Shown: positions 23,444 through 32,879 of the stretch, one piece after another
How positions within the stretch are numbered: the first letter of the stretch is position 1
How the letters are laid out: every line of letters begins with the position of its first letter
Source: Escallonia rubra
Lineage: Eukaryota; Streptophyta; Magnoliopsida; Escalloniales; Escalloniaceae
DNA length: 64,000 nt
Direction of reading: 5' to 3'
Assembly (NCBI GenBank): GCA_033065855.1
Contig: JAVXUO010000319.1
Span: forward strand, 1 to 64,000
The notes under the pieces: generated by a model
Told to the model about the DNA's origin: nothing
The model's input: the letters and a program-made list of their open reading frames with translations, nothing else
The model's database searches: none
Made by a program: the position numbers and the translations under genes

Positions 23444-25361
23444 GTGACTGTGAAGTTAATTCAATGATTATGGTGCGATCAAGCTCTATTGAAGATCATA
23501 TTGTCAGTTGTTCCCAACCTATCTTGGCTACACCTATAGGCCCACTGGGGGTCCCAATTCTCATGACACGTCGGCACATTCAACGGTCAACTTTTCAACG
23601 CTCACAGGCCGGTCAAAGCGATACATAATCAAGTCACGTGCATTTTCCCTTTGAGAAGCAACCTTGGCGTGCCTTCCCCCTTAAGGGGGTCGGCAACCTT
23701 GGGGGAGTCGACCACCTTAAGGGGTCGGCCACCTCGGGGGGTCGGCAACCTACCTTGACGACCGACGACCATCGCTCGCGGTCGCGCGCTATAGTCTCGA
23801 CGACTGTCGCTCGCTGCCGGGCGCCGTCGCCCGCGCTCCGGCTTCGAGGTGCCCGTCACCCGTGGTCGCGCGACCTTCGCCGTCACTCGCACGTCGTCCT
23901 CACGACACTCGTCGCCTACGGCCGCGTGTCGTCTCCGCAACACCCGTCGTTGCCCGCGCGCCGGCTTCACGACGCCCGTCACCCGTGGTCGCACGCCATC
24001 ACCGCGACGCCCGCTGTCGCCCATGTGTCGGCCTCACGGTGCCCTTCGCCGTCACTTGCACGCCTACTCCACTGGCTTCCCGTCGCCTGCGCCCGCGTGC
24101 CATCTCTGTGACACCCATCGCCCACGCGCCAACTCCGCGATTCCCGTTGCCCACGCACGCGTGTCGTCTCCACGACCTTCGTCGCCCACGCCCATGTGCT
24201 GTCTTCCCGAACCCCGTCACCGACACCCGTGCACCGTACTCCCACACTCCGACGCGCCCATGCGGCTCACCGCTAATACAGTCATGCCCCCTGGCTCCCT
24301 GTCACACTACAGTGCCCTCTGCATCATCATCGTGCCCATGCGCCACAATCATATTACATGCTTCCGGGGGGCTCCGCTCGTAGTGCTCTTGCACGAGAAC
24401 CCTCCGCAGCGGGATAGGTCGTTACCACAAAGCCATCACCGTCTTCATTTCGAGGGGCTTCGCTCGTAGTGCTCCGGCACGAGGACCCCTCGCAGCGAGA
24501 TGGGCTCGTTACCACAAAGCCATCGCCGCCACGGGATGGGCTCGTTACCACAAAGCCATCGCTGCCTGGGGTGACTTGCATGATATTAGGCACTGAGTTA
24601 CGACCATGTCCGCTCATGTTGCCGGTGATCATCAGCGCCCCCAGGACGATGACCCCCGAGTCACTCCAGGATAAGAGCAGGTCTTTCGAGGGCATCGCGT
24701 CATGTCCGCCTGGCAGTTGGCTACAGGAGCAACCCTCACCGCTGTCAGGTTCTTTTTGCGTCTCTTGACGCACCTCTGTGGGATTCAGTAGGGCTTGGAC
24801 CGGTGGCTAGCGCAACGGGCTTACTCTGATCATGCTACCGCGGTGTGGTCAGTCTTCTCAAACAGGTAGAGAGATGCTGTGTGGGTAGGGCAGTACAAAT
24901 TTGGGAACCGGCAGTTCAACGGAGAACTAGTATTTGTGGGCCCCCTAGTGACGTGTCATTCCCAGGGGATGACATGTATCAGCTGATGACACAGGCACAC
25001 TTTTCCCTATAAATAAGGGACCTTGGGCTTCATTTCGAACACTTCTCTCTCATTTGAGATTTTCACTTTCTCTCTCTAAAAAAAACCATTCCCTCTGAAA
25101 TTCTAGTGAGAGAAACAAAATTGGACTTCCGACATTGGACCCCTGACGCTGCATCCCTGACTTGGACCCTAGCTTGGATTGTCGACTGCCGGCCCTGTTC
25201 GTCGTTGCCCTCTCTGCGCAGCGTTGCTAGCCCTCGCGGTCTGTCTGGGGAGCCTTGCTCTCTGCCCTTACTCCGCCTTCACTGTCTCTCACTTGCATAC
25301 ATGGAAGCTGACTCGGACTGCAGCCTTTGTGGCACCTCCACGTAGGTACGAACCCACTTTG
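23444..25361. other. GC-rich insert of unknown nature with a promoter-like end
   Basis: About 1.9 kb, very G+C-rich from 23640 to 24800, inside AT-rich surroundings. 23760-24240 consists of loose repeats of phrases like CCCGTCACCCGTGG and CGTCGCCCACGC. 24370-24560 has a repeated CTCGTTACCACAAAGCCATC module. The long open frames here overlap on both strands, have biased composition and match no domain, so I do not call genes. The right end, from a TATAAATA box to a leader rich in CTCTCT, resembles the U3/R part of a plant LTR. It may be a large LTR or part of a retroelement inserted in the old Gypsy. Confidence 0.4.
25008..25015 (+). promoter_or_regulatory. TATA box candidate
   Basis: TATAAATA followed by AGGGACCTTGGGC and a pyrimidine-rich CTCTCTC leader, at the right end of the GC-rich stretch. 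The layout matches LTR promoters. No gene of the host follows. Confidence 0.45.
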
Positions 25362-26200
25362 TTTGGCATCACCAGCATGATAAAGGCTCTCAACGCTCAT
25401 ATAGTGTACGGTAAATGTCAAGGGGCACAGATTAATTCTTTACATCAAAACATAGATGCTATCTAAATTCTAAGGAAGCCAAAACAGATTTAGATATGTT
25501 CATAGAATTGACAAAGTCAAAAGCTTTAGAAACCTACGTCTCCTGATGGATCTATACTAGCTTATCAACTCCATGATGTGGCAGGTTCCACATGTAAACC
25601 TGGCAAACATAAAAAATTTGAGTCCTATGTCATGCCATACAAACAAAGAATCGAGTGCTTGAAGATGGCAGAAAACTATCAACCACAGAAGCTTTAATAA
25701 TTTGTTGGCAAAGGCGATCTAAGTTAGCATATTGTTCACTTCATAGGGACATGCAGCTGCGCTAACACTGATGGAGATCATTTAGTCAAGCAGTTCATTC
25801 GTTTATTAAAAGGATATGCTTATGACTTGTACATAGACATTGAGCCAAAATCGATCAATAGTTGGGAATACTTACAAAAAGAATTCCTCTAACACTTCTT
25901 TAGTAATTGTCGTACTGTTAGCATGATCGAGCTCGACAATACTAGAGGATGACTAAAATGTTAACGGCATTAAAAGATGGAGAAGCTTAAACCTCAATAG
26001 CAAGGATAGATTATCTGAAGCCTCTACTATCGAGATGTGCATTTAAGGCATGCAATGAGACTTTTCTATATTCTACAAGCCACCAAACAAAAATCTTTCG
26101 ATGAATTAGTTACAAGAGCTTACAACTTGGAACTAAGCATTTCAATGGAGGGATGGAGCATGACCTCGTTCAAAATCTACATATCATGCGAGGTGCATCG
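25362..26200 (+). pseudogene. Decayed gag of the old Gypsy fossil
   Basis: Plus-strand remnant recognisable by scattered motifs of the plant Ty3/Gypsy gag: ALNAHIVYGKCQGAQ near its start, then SYVMPYKQRIECLKMAENYQ, QFIRLLKGYAYDLY, PKSINSWEYLQ and RTVSMIELDNT further on. These are in the order found in intact relatives. It is broken many times and codes for nothing today. Confidence 0.75.
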
Positions 26201-26885
26201 TGTCTCCTAAATAGGTAAAACTAAAAGACTAATTAACATTGATTATTGTCGTAATTATCTCTTAGTATGTCACAATAAGGTGCTCTGGCCTATCAAAATT
26301 CATCATGCATCACCTTGAACTTTTTTCGTGTGACATTTGTCTCTTTAATAAAATTAAGAGATAATTATCAAGGGGGGTACAGTTTTATAGCAAATTTTTT
26401 TATCTACCATTATAGTCTTGGGGAGAAAAACGTAAGTTTACATCAAGCCAGAGAGAACTCTGCCATATTTGAAGCTCAGAGTTCTGACAAAAATTTTCTA
26501 TCAATATTCGAAGTTAAGTTACTAAACCTGTTCTATGAAGATCTTCATCTTTTCTGGAAAAGATCAATCCGCTCAACCAGTGTTTCAGGCTATAAGCTCT
26601 CAAGTTGACGTCCTCAAAACCTGCAACATCGCTTATTTCTCGCTCTAATCTAGAGAAGATTGTTTCATTCTATTCGGGATCAGGCTGCTAGCCTTGAAGT
26701 GAGTTTTACGGAAGAGCAGTACTAGAGACATTATCTTTGTTTCAAGATTTAAGAGAGATTCTCTCTTTCTCTCCCTCCCTCTCTCTCTCTCTCTGTCTCT
26801 CTCTCTCTCTCTTATAAAACCATATTTGGCATTATATTTTTTTACTCTTTATCTGTAAGCTGAAATTTTTTTTCCTTACACTTAC
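26201..26885 (+). repeat. Right LTR-like repeat of the old Gypsy fossil
   Basis: Diverged partner of 21888-22680. It includes a (CT)n microsatellite near 26760-26812 that has expanded in this copy only. The right edge is uncertain. Confidence 0.5.
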
Positions 26886-28940
26886 CTTTTTCTTTAGGCT
26901 AAATTACAAATAACCGACTCAGGTTTGCCACTTTTGCCAAGTAAGACCCTAACCTTTCATTTTGGGAGCAATCCCTTGCTTTGGGTGGTTAATCTGCTGG
27001 TTTCATCCAACTATATGCATTGTTTTTACGAATACCATAGATGCATTGTTTTCTCGAATACCGCATATACAGTGCTACTAGCATTTGCCTTTCTGTAATG
27101 TCGTGAAAAGATATACACACCTATATACTTCTCTCCGCCTTCGTCTACATCTTCGTCTTCATCTTTATCTTCTGGATCATCTCCCTCTTCACTTTGTAGT
27201 GCAGTGGCTTCATCTCCATCAATATTTTCACTTAAGATGCAAATTTAAAACTAGGGGCTCATCTCATGGTCCCACACTTGAGTTACTACCGCAATAGTTA
27301 AGCTTCATTGAAAATGGCATGGAACATTGGTACCATCTATTGAGGTGCGTGTGTAGAGTTACTCGGTCCCACTTCAAGAAGTGTGAACAACATGTTGGCC
27401 ATATCTACTTTGATGGACCAAGTCCTATTGGCTTAAGCTAGTAGATCGAGTTAGGTCATCCTGTATATGCTTCTTGGTTATGAATGCTTGGCTCCCCTTA
27501 ATATGGTATCAGGGCCCATGATGGCAACATGCACTTTGACTTCTTGGTAGATTAGGATGCAAAGGGGAGCTTCGATGGTGGATGGACTCACACATGAGGG
27601 GGAGAATGTTGTGATTTCACACATTGGTTTACAATTTTATCTCGCTGTATTTATTTAAACTTGAATACACCTTTCAGAATGCCACTTATATACCATGTCC
27701 AGACGGCCATCCATTAAATTGAGACAGTTGATCAACTTTGGGTCCAATCATTGACAATCTAGAATAGTAACCAAGTTTACTTCGGCAACATGTGCAACAT
27801 AGATAACTAAAATGAATTTAAATTTCGTTCTCCAGGTAAAGAAAAAGTCTAAATCTACACTCTATTCCGCATTATTTGCTACTAAGAAGAGCATTAGGGA
27901 GAAAAACAAAATGAATTAAAGGTGTAGGTAGAAATATCCTAGCATGCAAAGAGGGTTCATCACGAAGATGTCCCTTGTCCTATAGACGTTTTTGCATTTT
28001 ACTCCTTGTAATAATAGCTTCGAAAGAGCTGTTCCTTGTAATATGCATTATCATAGGAAAAATCTCCTAATCTAATATCCATTCAAACATAAGCCTTATG
28101 TAGCCATTTGTATGACATGAGCCATTTTTTGAACCAATTTGAAAGATGAATTTTTGTAACTTAGCATCAATAATGTTCCCCACCCAGCCCCCTTCGAAAT
28201 AGTCAATGCGTTCTTCAACGAAATCCATACCACCACGATTACAACCTACCTTCTGGAGCCGACGCCAATCCCAAGCTCACCCCCTCCTTCTCCCCCAACC
28301 CTTAGGTTACGTGTTGTTATGGCTGCGGGATCTATTTTACTTTATCGTTTTTTTATTATATCTTTCACACCCATTCCCTTTGTTTTCATCATACCTATTA
28401 AATCCTCTCTCCTTGACTTCAAACCACTCTATATGATTTCCATAAATTCTCGATATAATTGGTTTATGGATCACCAAATTATGGTAGGAGTATATTAGAT
28501 ACAATCACTATGGCCCTTTTGCCAGTTCAATTGAGGATCCCCTCCTGACATGGGCATAGATGAAGCCCTAGTACCAGCTGCCACTATCCACCACTAGCTC
28601 CAAAGTACAACAACCCTTCCTCCCAGACCGCGCTTCCTCCCAGCCCCATAGCTTGCTGAACTCTGACGCTAGAGATGGCTACATTAATGGGTCCAAGATC
28701 ATGGAAAACAAAGAGGCGGTTGTAGCTGGAAGGTAGATAGTGGTATGGAAAACAGAGAAGAGAAAAAAATTGCTAAATACACCATCATCACACCGAGGAT
28801 ATAGAGTTGACGCCAATAGATGGTGAAAATTGAGGCTGGGGCAAAGGTGGAGGGTGAAGATCAAAGTAAAATAAGCATGTAGTTGCAGATTCTTTAAAGA
28901 CTGACATGTCTCATATAACTAGAACATGGGCCTTCTAGAG
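26886..28940. other. Two kb without a gene; TE scraps
   Basis: Near 26898-27000 the text (GGCTAAATTACAAATAACC, then GGTTTGCCACTTTTGCC) has the style of a MULE terminal repeat, but no inverted partner was found. 27130-27185 is a CTTC/CATCTTCG-rich simple repeat. The remainder is AT-rich with short frames of no recognisable family, such as 28206-28436. Confidence 0.4.
27340..27700 (+). mobile_element. Remnant of a small Copia/TRIM-type LTR element
   Basis: TGGTATCAGGGCCC at 27504-27517 matches the plant Copia primer-binding site. About 80 bases on, a purine tract GAGGGGGAGAA (27596-27606) is followed directly by TGTTGTGATTTCACAC, which looks like an LTR start. The stretch before the binding site (from about 27340) would be the end of the first LTR. 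Only tens of bases of internal sequence are present, as in TRIMs. It is truncated and old; LTR limits are not secure. Confidence 0.5.
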
Positions 28941-28948
28941 GGAAATTA

Positions 28949-30326
28949 TCAATATATGCTTAAAACTTGATTCAATGGAAGCAACTTCGAAAGTGAAAAA
29001 AGTAAAGGGCAGGTTTTTTCTTTCAAACGTTTGTGAGAGACTTTCTTTTGCTTACCCATTTGACAAGAATCACATACTTTGTCTTTCTCAAACTTGATCT
29101 TCGGGAGTCCCCTCACAAGTTCTTTACTCGAAATATCCTTCAAATGCTCCATATGCATGTGTCCAAGTCTTGGATGCCAAAGCCAAGATGTCTCACTAAT
29201 AGCACTAAGACACTTAACATCTTGGTTAGCTAAATCATTTAATAGTATAGAGTAAACATTGTCATAACTACTTCCTACTAAAATGGTTTCATTATTCTTC
29301 AAGGATTGTATAGTGCAATGAGAAGCCTCAAGATTATTCTAAAACCTTTATCACTAAATTGACTAATACTTAGCAAATTATGCTTCAAACCTTCAACATA
29401 TAACACATTCTCAATTGAATGTGGTTCCTTACTAATAGTTCCTTTACCTTTGATTTTTCCTTGATCATTGTCACCAAAGGTCACCTTTCCTCCTTCTTTA
29501 AGATCAATCGAGGTGAAAAGAGATATGTTTCTGGTCATATGTCTTGAGCATCCACTATCAAGAATCCACTTCTTGCTACTAGATTTTGCTTTGAGACATA
29601 CCTATATAAATACAAATCAAGTAGTGACTTTTGGTACCCAAATTTTCTTAGGTCCTTGGGTGTTAGTCTTGCATTTGTATTCTTGACCTTTCACAACCCA
29701 CATTTTCTTTCTACCTCTAACATAAACAATTCTACAAGGACAATAATTAGTCGTATGCCCTTTCTTGTTGCACCAACCACAATGTGTAAATGGTGTGCAA
29801 TAGTTCTTTGGTTGTTTTGTGTGAATATTCAACCTAGCTTGTTGTTGCAAAATATTAGGAGGCATAGCCATGGGATCTAATCCAAGACCACCTTTGTTTA
29901 GGCCAATTCTTTGGCGTCCAAGCATGACACCCAAATTGTTTTGACCATTAACAAATTTTTCAAGACATTTTTTCAAATCACAAATCTCAAGTTTTAAAAA
30001 TTCATTTTGTTTTTCTAGAGCAAAAGTTTTGCAAGAGATTTGTTTTGAGCTAGGAGTGTTAACAATTAATTCAACCAAGTCATTATTCACATGTTTCACA
30101 TATAAATGGTTGGAAATGCATCCATTATTGCATGCAACTCATTATTTTGCATTCTCAATTTCTCTATTTGCTTATTAGCTTCAAGGAATTTCTTAGACAA
30201 AATAATGTTTTTCTTGAAAATTTTCTTGGATTCCTCATATAAGCTATCATAAGCATCTTCAAAGTTTTCACCATCACTATCACTATCGGAAGAAGAACTT
30301 ACCTCGTCATTTTCCATGAGGCACAC
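28949..30326 (-). pseudogene. Partial pol of element D (protease and pre-integrase part)
   Basis: Minus-strand remnants. 28949-29302 carries the GAG-pre-integrase motif (LWHPRLGHMHMEHLKDI, CDSCQMGKQKK). 29299-29538 carries the region after the Copia protease (VEGLKHNLLSISQ). 29617-30326 carries the linker between gag and protease with a Cys/His motif (CGWCNKKGHTTNYC) and an acidic Ser-rich stretch. It is a fossil with several breaks. Confidence 0.8.
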
Positions 30327-30455
30327 ATTTGCTTTATCATTCTTCTTATTGTCTTCATCACTTGAATCAAAGTCACTCCATGTTCGACATTCATTGCTTT
30401 TTCTTTCTATTTGTTCTATTTCTTGGAGAGTTGTCTCATTTTAACTCTTTCCCAT

Positions 30456-31382
30456 TCATCTCTTCTTTCCTTCTTTTCCTTTTTTGTATATGGGACAATC
30501 CATCTTCATGTGTCCCGGATTGTGGCATTTGTAGTAAAGTTTATCTTCATTGCTAGCATTTTGCTGTCTTCTCCCACCATTTCTTCTAAACCTCAAGAAT
30601 TTTTTAAAGTTCTTTGCAACCATTGCAACATCTTCTTCATCAAATTCTTCTTCATCATCACTTGACTCAAGGTTTGAAGATGAAGCTTTAAGAGCAATTG
30701 ATGTAGGCTTCTTCTTGACGTCTTCTTGATCAAATGTCTTAAGTTGCATTTCGTACGTCATAAGTGAGCACATCAATTCATCAAGAGGAAAGATATTGAG
30801 ATTCTTTGATTCTTGGATGGCGGTGATCTTTGCATCCCAAGCTCTTGGTAAGGACCTAATCACCTTTCTTACAAGATCACCATTAGGGAATTCCTTGCCC
30901 AATTGCTTCAAAGGGTTTACGATGTTAGTGAAACGAGTATTCATATCTGTAACGGATTCATTTGGAAGAATATGGAATAGCTCATAATCTCTAAACAATA
31001 AGTTCATCTTGGAATCTCTAAGAAGTGAAGTTCCTTCATGCGTAACTTGTAAAGTATTCCAAATACTCTTAGCGAAATTACACATAATGACTCTATTGAG
31101 TTCATTAGTGTCTAAAGCACAAACAAGACAATTTTTCGCTCTAGCATTCATACAAATCATCTTCTTATCATGATCACTATAATCCGATTTAGACTTAGGC
31201 TCTTTAACCTTGTCAACCACCTTTATCGGAACAAATGGGCCATTCTCAACAATATCCCACATCTCATAGTCTTGAGACTCTAAGTAGATTTCCATCTTAA
31301 CTTTCCACACACTATAATTGGTCCCACTAAACAATGGAGGCCTAGTGGTAGAACTACCCTCCATACCCCCAATGTAAGCCAC
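30456..31382 (-). pseudogene. gag of element D
   Basis: Minus-strand frame of 308 residues with the DUF4219/UBN2 gag layout: FSGTNYSVWKVKMEIYL near the N-terminus, then KSIWNTLQVTHEGT, LPRAWDAKITAIQES, an acidic SSDDEEEFDEEDV stretch and a CCHC knuckle YKCHNPGHMKMDC at the end. This stretch itself is open, but the element cannot be functional because most of pol is gone. Confidence 0.85.
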
Positions 31383-31426
31383 GAGCGATTAACTCTCTTG
31401 GCGTTACCCAATATAACAAGAGCCGA

Positions 31427-31439
31427 GGCTCTGATACCA
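31427..31439 (-). promoter_or_regulatory. Primer-binding site of element D
   Basis: On the minus strand, TGGTATCAGAGCC, complementary to the initiator methionine tRNA end, two bases inside the 5' LTR. This is the standard plant Copia site. Confidence 0.85.
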
Positions 31440-31441
31440 CT

Positions 31442-32739
31442 TGAAACCAAAAAGATAACCCTAGAGGGGAGGTGAATAGGGTTTTAGGACTACTTTAAAA
31501 AATAACAAGTAATTACTTCAAACTTTAGAGCAGCTATGAATAACACTAGAAAAGCTTCAAACAACAAACCTCAAACACAATATCTCAAATAACCAAACTA
31601 ATCAATCTCAACACAAGTATAAAACAATAATGTAAAGAGAGAAGGGTTTAGAGATACTTGATGCTTGAGATTTAGATGGTTCGGCTTGAAATATCCTCAA
31701 GCCTACGTCCACCCTTTCAAGGAAGTCCCTTGAAAGGCCCTAAAATCCACTAGTATGATCTTTCTTACGGGTCAAGATCGAACCTCTTACAATCCCTTGA
31801 TGATATGCCCACATCAAGAATAAGCTTTGACAATCCCAAAGCTCCAAATCTTGACAACCCCAAACTTTGATACAAGAAACTTTAGATGAAGAATTGTGTA
31901 CACAGATTCACTCTCAAGAAGTACATGAGTACAAGTTTAAGCTCTACAACAAGAGATATGAGTATATGATGACTTATGAAAGTGTATATCTCTCAAATGT
32001 AAGCTCACAAGAAATGCTCTCTTGAAATGGATGAGAAAATAATGAAAACCAAGAGAGATTGAACAATTGCTTTGATCTTTGAAAATATGAAAGATAAGAG
32101 AGCTTTGAATGCAATTTATGAATAAAAACTATGCCCAAGATGAGTATTTATAGGGTTGGGAATTAATATGACCGTTTGGAGTTAGGTAGAGCATTAAATG
32201 CGCCAAACGGTAAACGCAGTCGACTGGCATTGTGCCATTGTAGTCGACTATATTCCCAAAGTAGCCGTTGGAAATTCAAAATTTCCAACTTGCAGTCGAC
32301 TGTATTCCAATGCAGTCGACTATAATAGGCTACTGGAAGTATTGTAGTCGACTGTAATACCTCACTACCCATTGGAATGCAGTCGACTGCATTCCTGAAA
32401 ATGTAGTTTCCTTGTTTTCAAAGAATGAAAAACTTTTATGCATGCAAGGGAAACCGATGGGCAAGTTCTAGGTATACAGTCATCGATACGATCAACTCTC
32501 TATGTCTAGTTTACAAAGAAGGAAATAAAAGCATTGTAAAATTCAATCGACGAATTCCTTCTTTGATGCGTTCCATTGAGAGTCTTTGAACGATTTGCTT
32601 GTCTAATAGTCCGTTTGCATGAGTATGAGATTGTTCCTATTGCTTCATCAACTCAATACATGTTAGACAACATAAGCATCAATGTTAGTTATCATCAAAA
32701 CCAGATATAATCCTAGGTTAAATAACCGTAGGGTTAACA
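31442..32739 (-). repeat. 5' LTR of element D
   Basis: About 1298 bases, with TG...CA ends (element sense TGTTAACCC to GGTTTCA). A TATAAATACTC promoter motif lies on the minus strand near 32142-32152. Upstream of it, six copies of the palindrome AGTCGACT lie between 32218 and 32392. The partner LTR is lost. Confidence 0.8.
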
Positions 32740-32745
32740 ATAACC

Positions 32746-32812
32746 AATATCAAGCAACACAAATCTCGACGCCCCAACAAAATTTATGCCCCACGAAGCT
32801 TGCCTTCCAAAC
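32746..32812 (-). pseudogene. Inverted fragment of a CLASSY-like SNF2 gene
   Basis: On the minus strand the sequence reads as GINFVGASRFVLLDI preceded by an Ala-Ser pair. This corresponds to the helicase C-terminal block GISLVGASRVVLLDV of plant CLASSY proteins, as I recall them. It is a second, inverted copy of the block at 32887-32915; the two form an inverted repeat of about 29 bases with a handful of mismatches. A stop codon follows soon after. It is only a scrap of about 65 bases. Confidence 0.6.
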
Positions 32813-32879
32813 CTCATTGAGCTCGAATTAGCCCTCATTAACATTAACCCTATTTAGCTCGAATTAGCCCTAATTGGCT

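Larger units (their letters stand above)
21888..26885 (+). mobile_element. Very old gag-only Ty3/Gypsy fossil
   Basis: Two diverged direct repeats (about 21888-22680 and 26201-26885) share, in order, ACTAAAAGACT, TAGTATGTCA, CATCATGCATCACCTTGAA, ACATCAAG-CAGAGAGAACT and other blocks at roughly two-thirds identity. Between them is a plus-strand gag remnant that runs almost into the right repeat, with no pol. This fits a gag-only LTR derivative or one that lost pol long ago. It is badly broken, with many breaks. A TRIM and a GC-rich stretch are inserted in it. Limits are approximate. Confidence 0.6.
28941..32739 (-). mobile_element. Truncated Ty1/Copia element with one LTR (element D)
   Basis: Minus-strand element with its 5' LTR (31442-32739), primer-binding site, gag and the first part of pol. 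The integrase core, RT, RNase H and 3' LTR are absent to the left of 28941. The gag type, the long LTR and the LTR text (GGTTTTGATGATAAC near its start, CCCCTCTAGGG near its end, in element sense) suggest a SIRE-like Copia group, which I state with modest confidence. It is broken by truncation and several further breaks. Confidence 0.85.

Noticed and set aside
23629-24773. Long Arg/Pro/Ala-rich frames on both strands, up to 206 residues
   Set aside because: Overlapping frames on both strands in a GC-rich repetitive stretch, with no domain and no splice context.
26898-27000. Complete MULE MITE
   Set aside because: The left-end style is MULE-like, but no inverted partner or target duplication was found within 2 kb.
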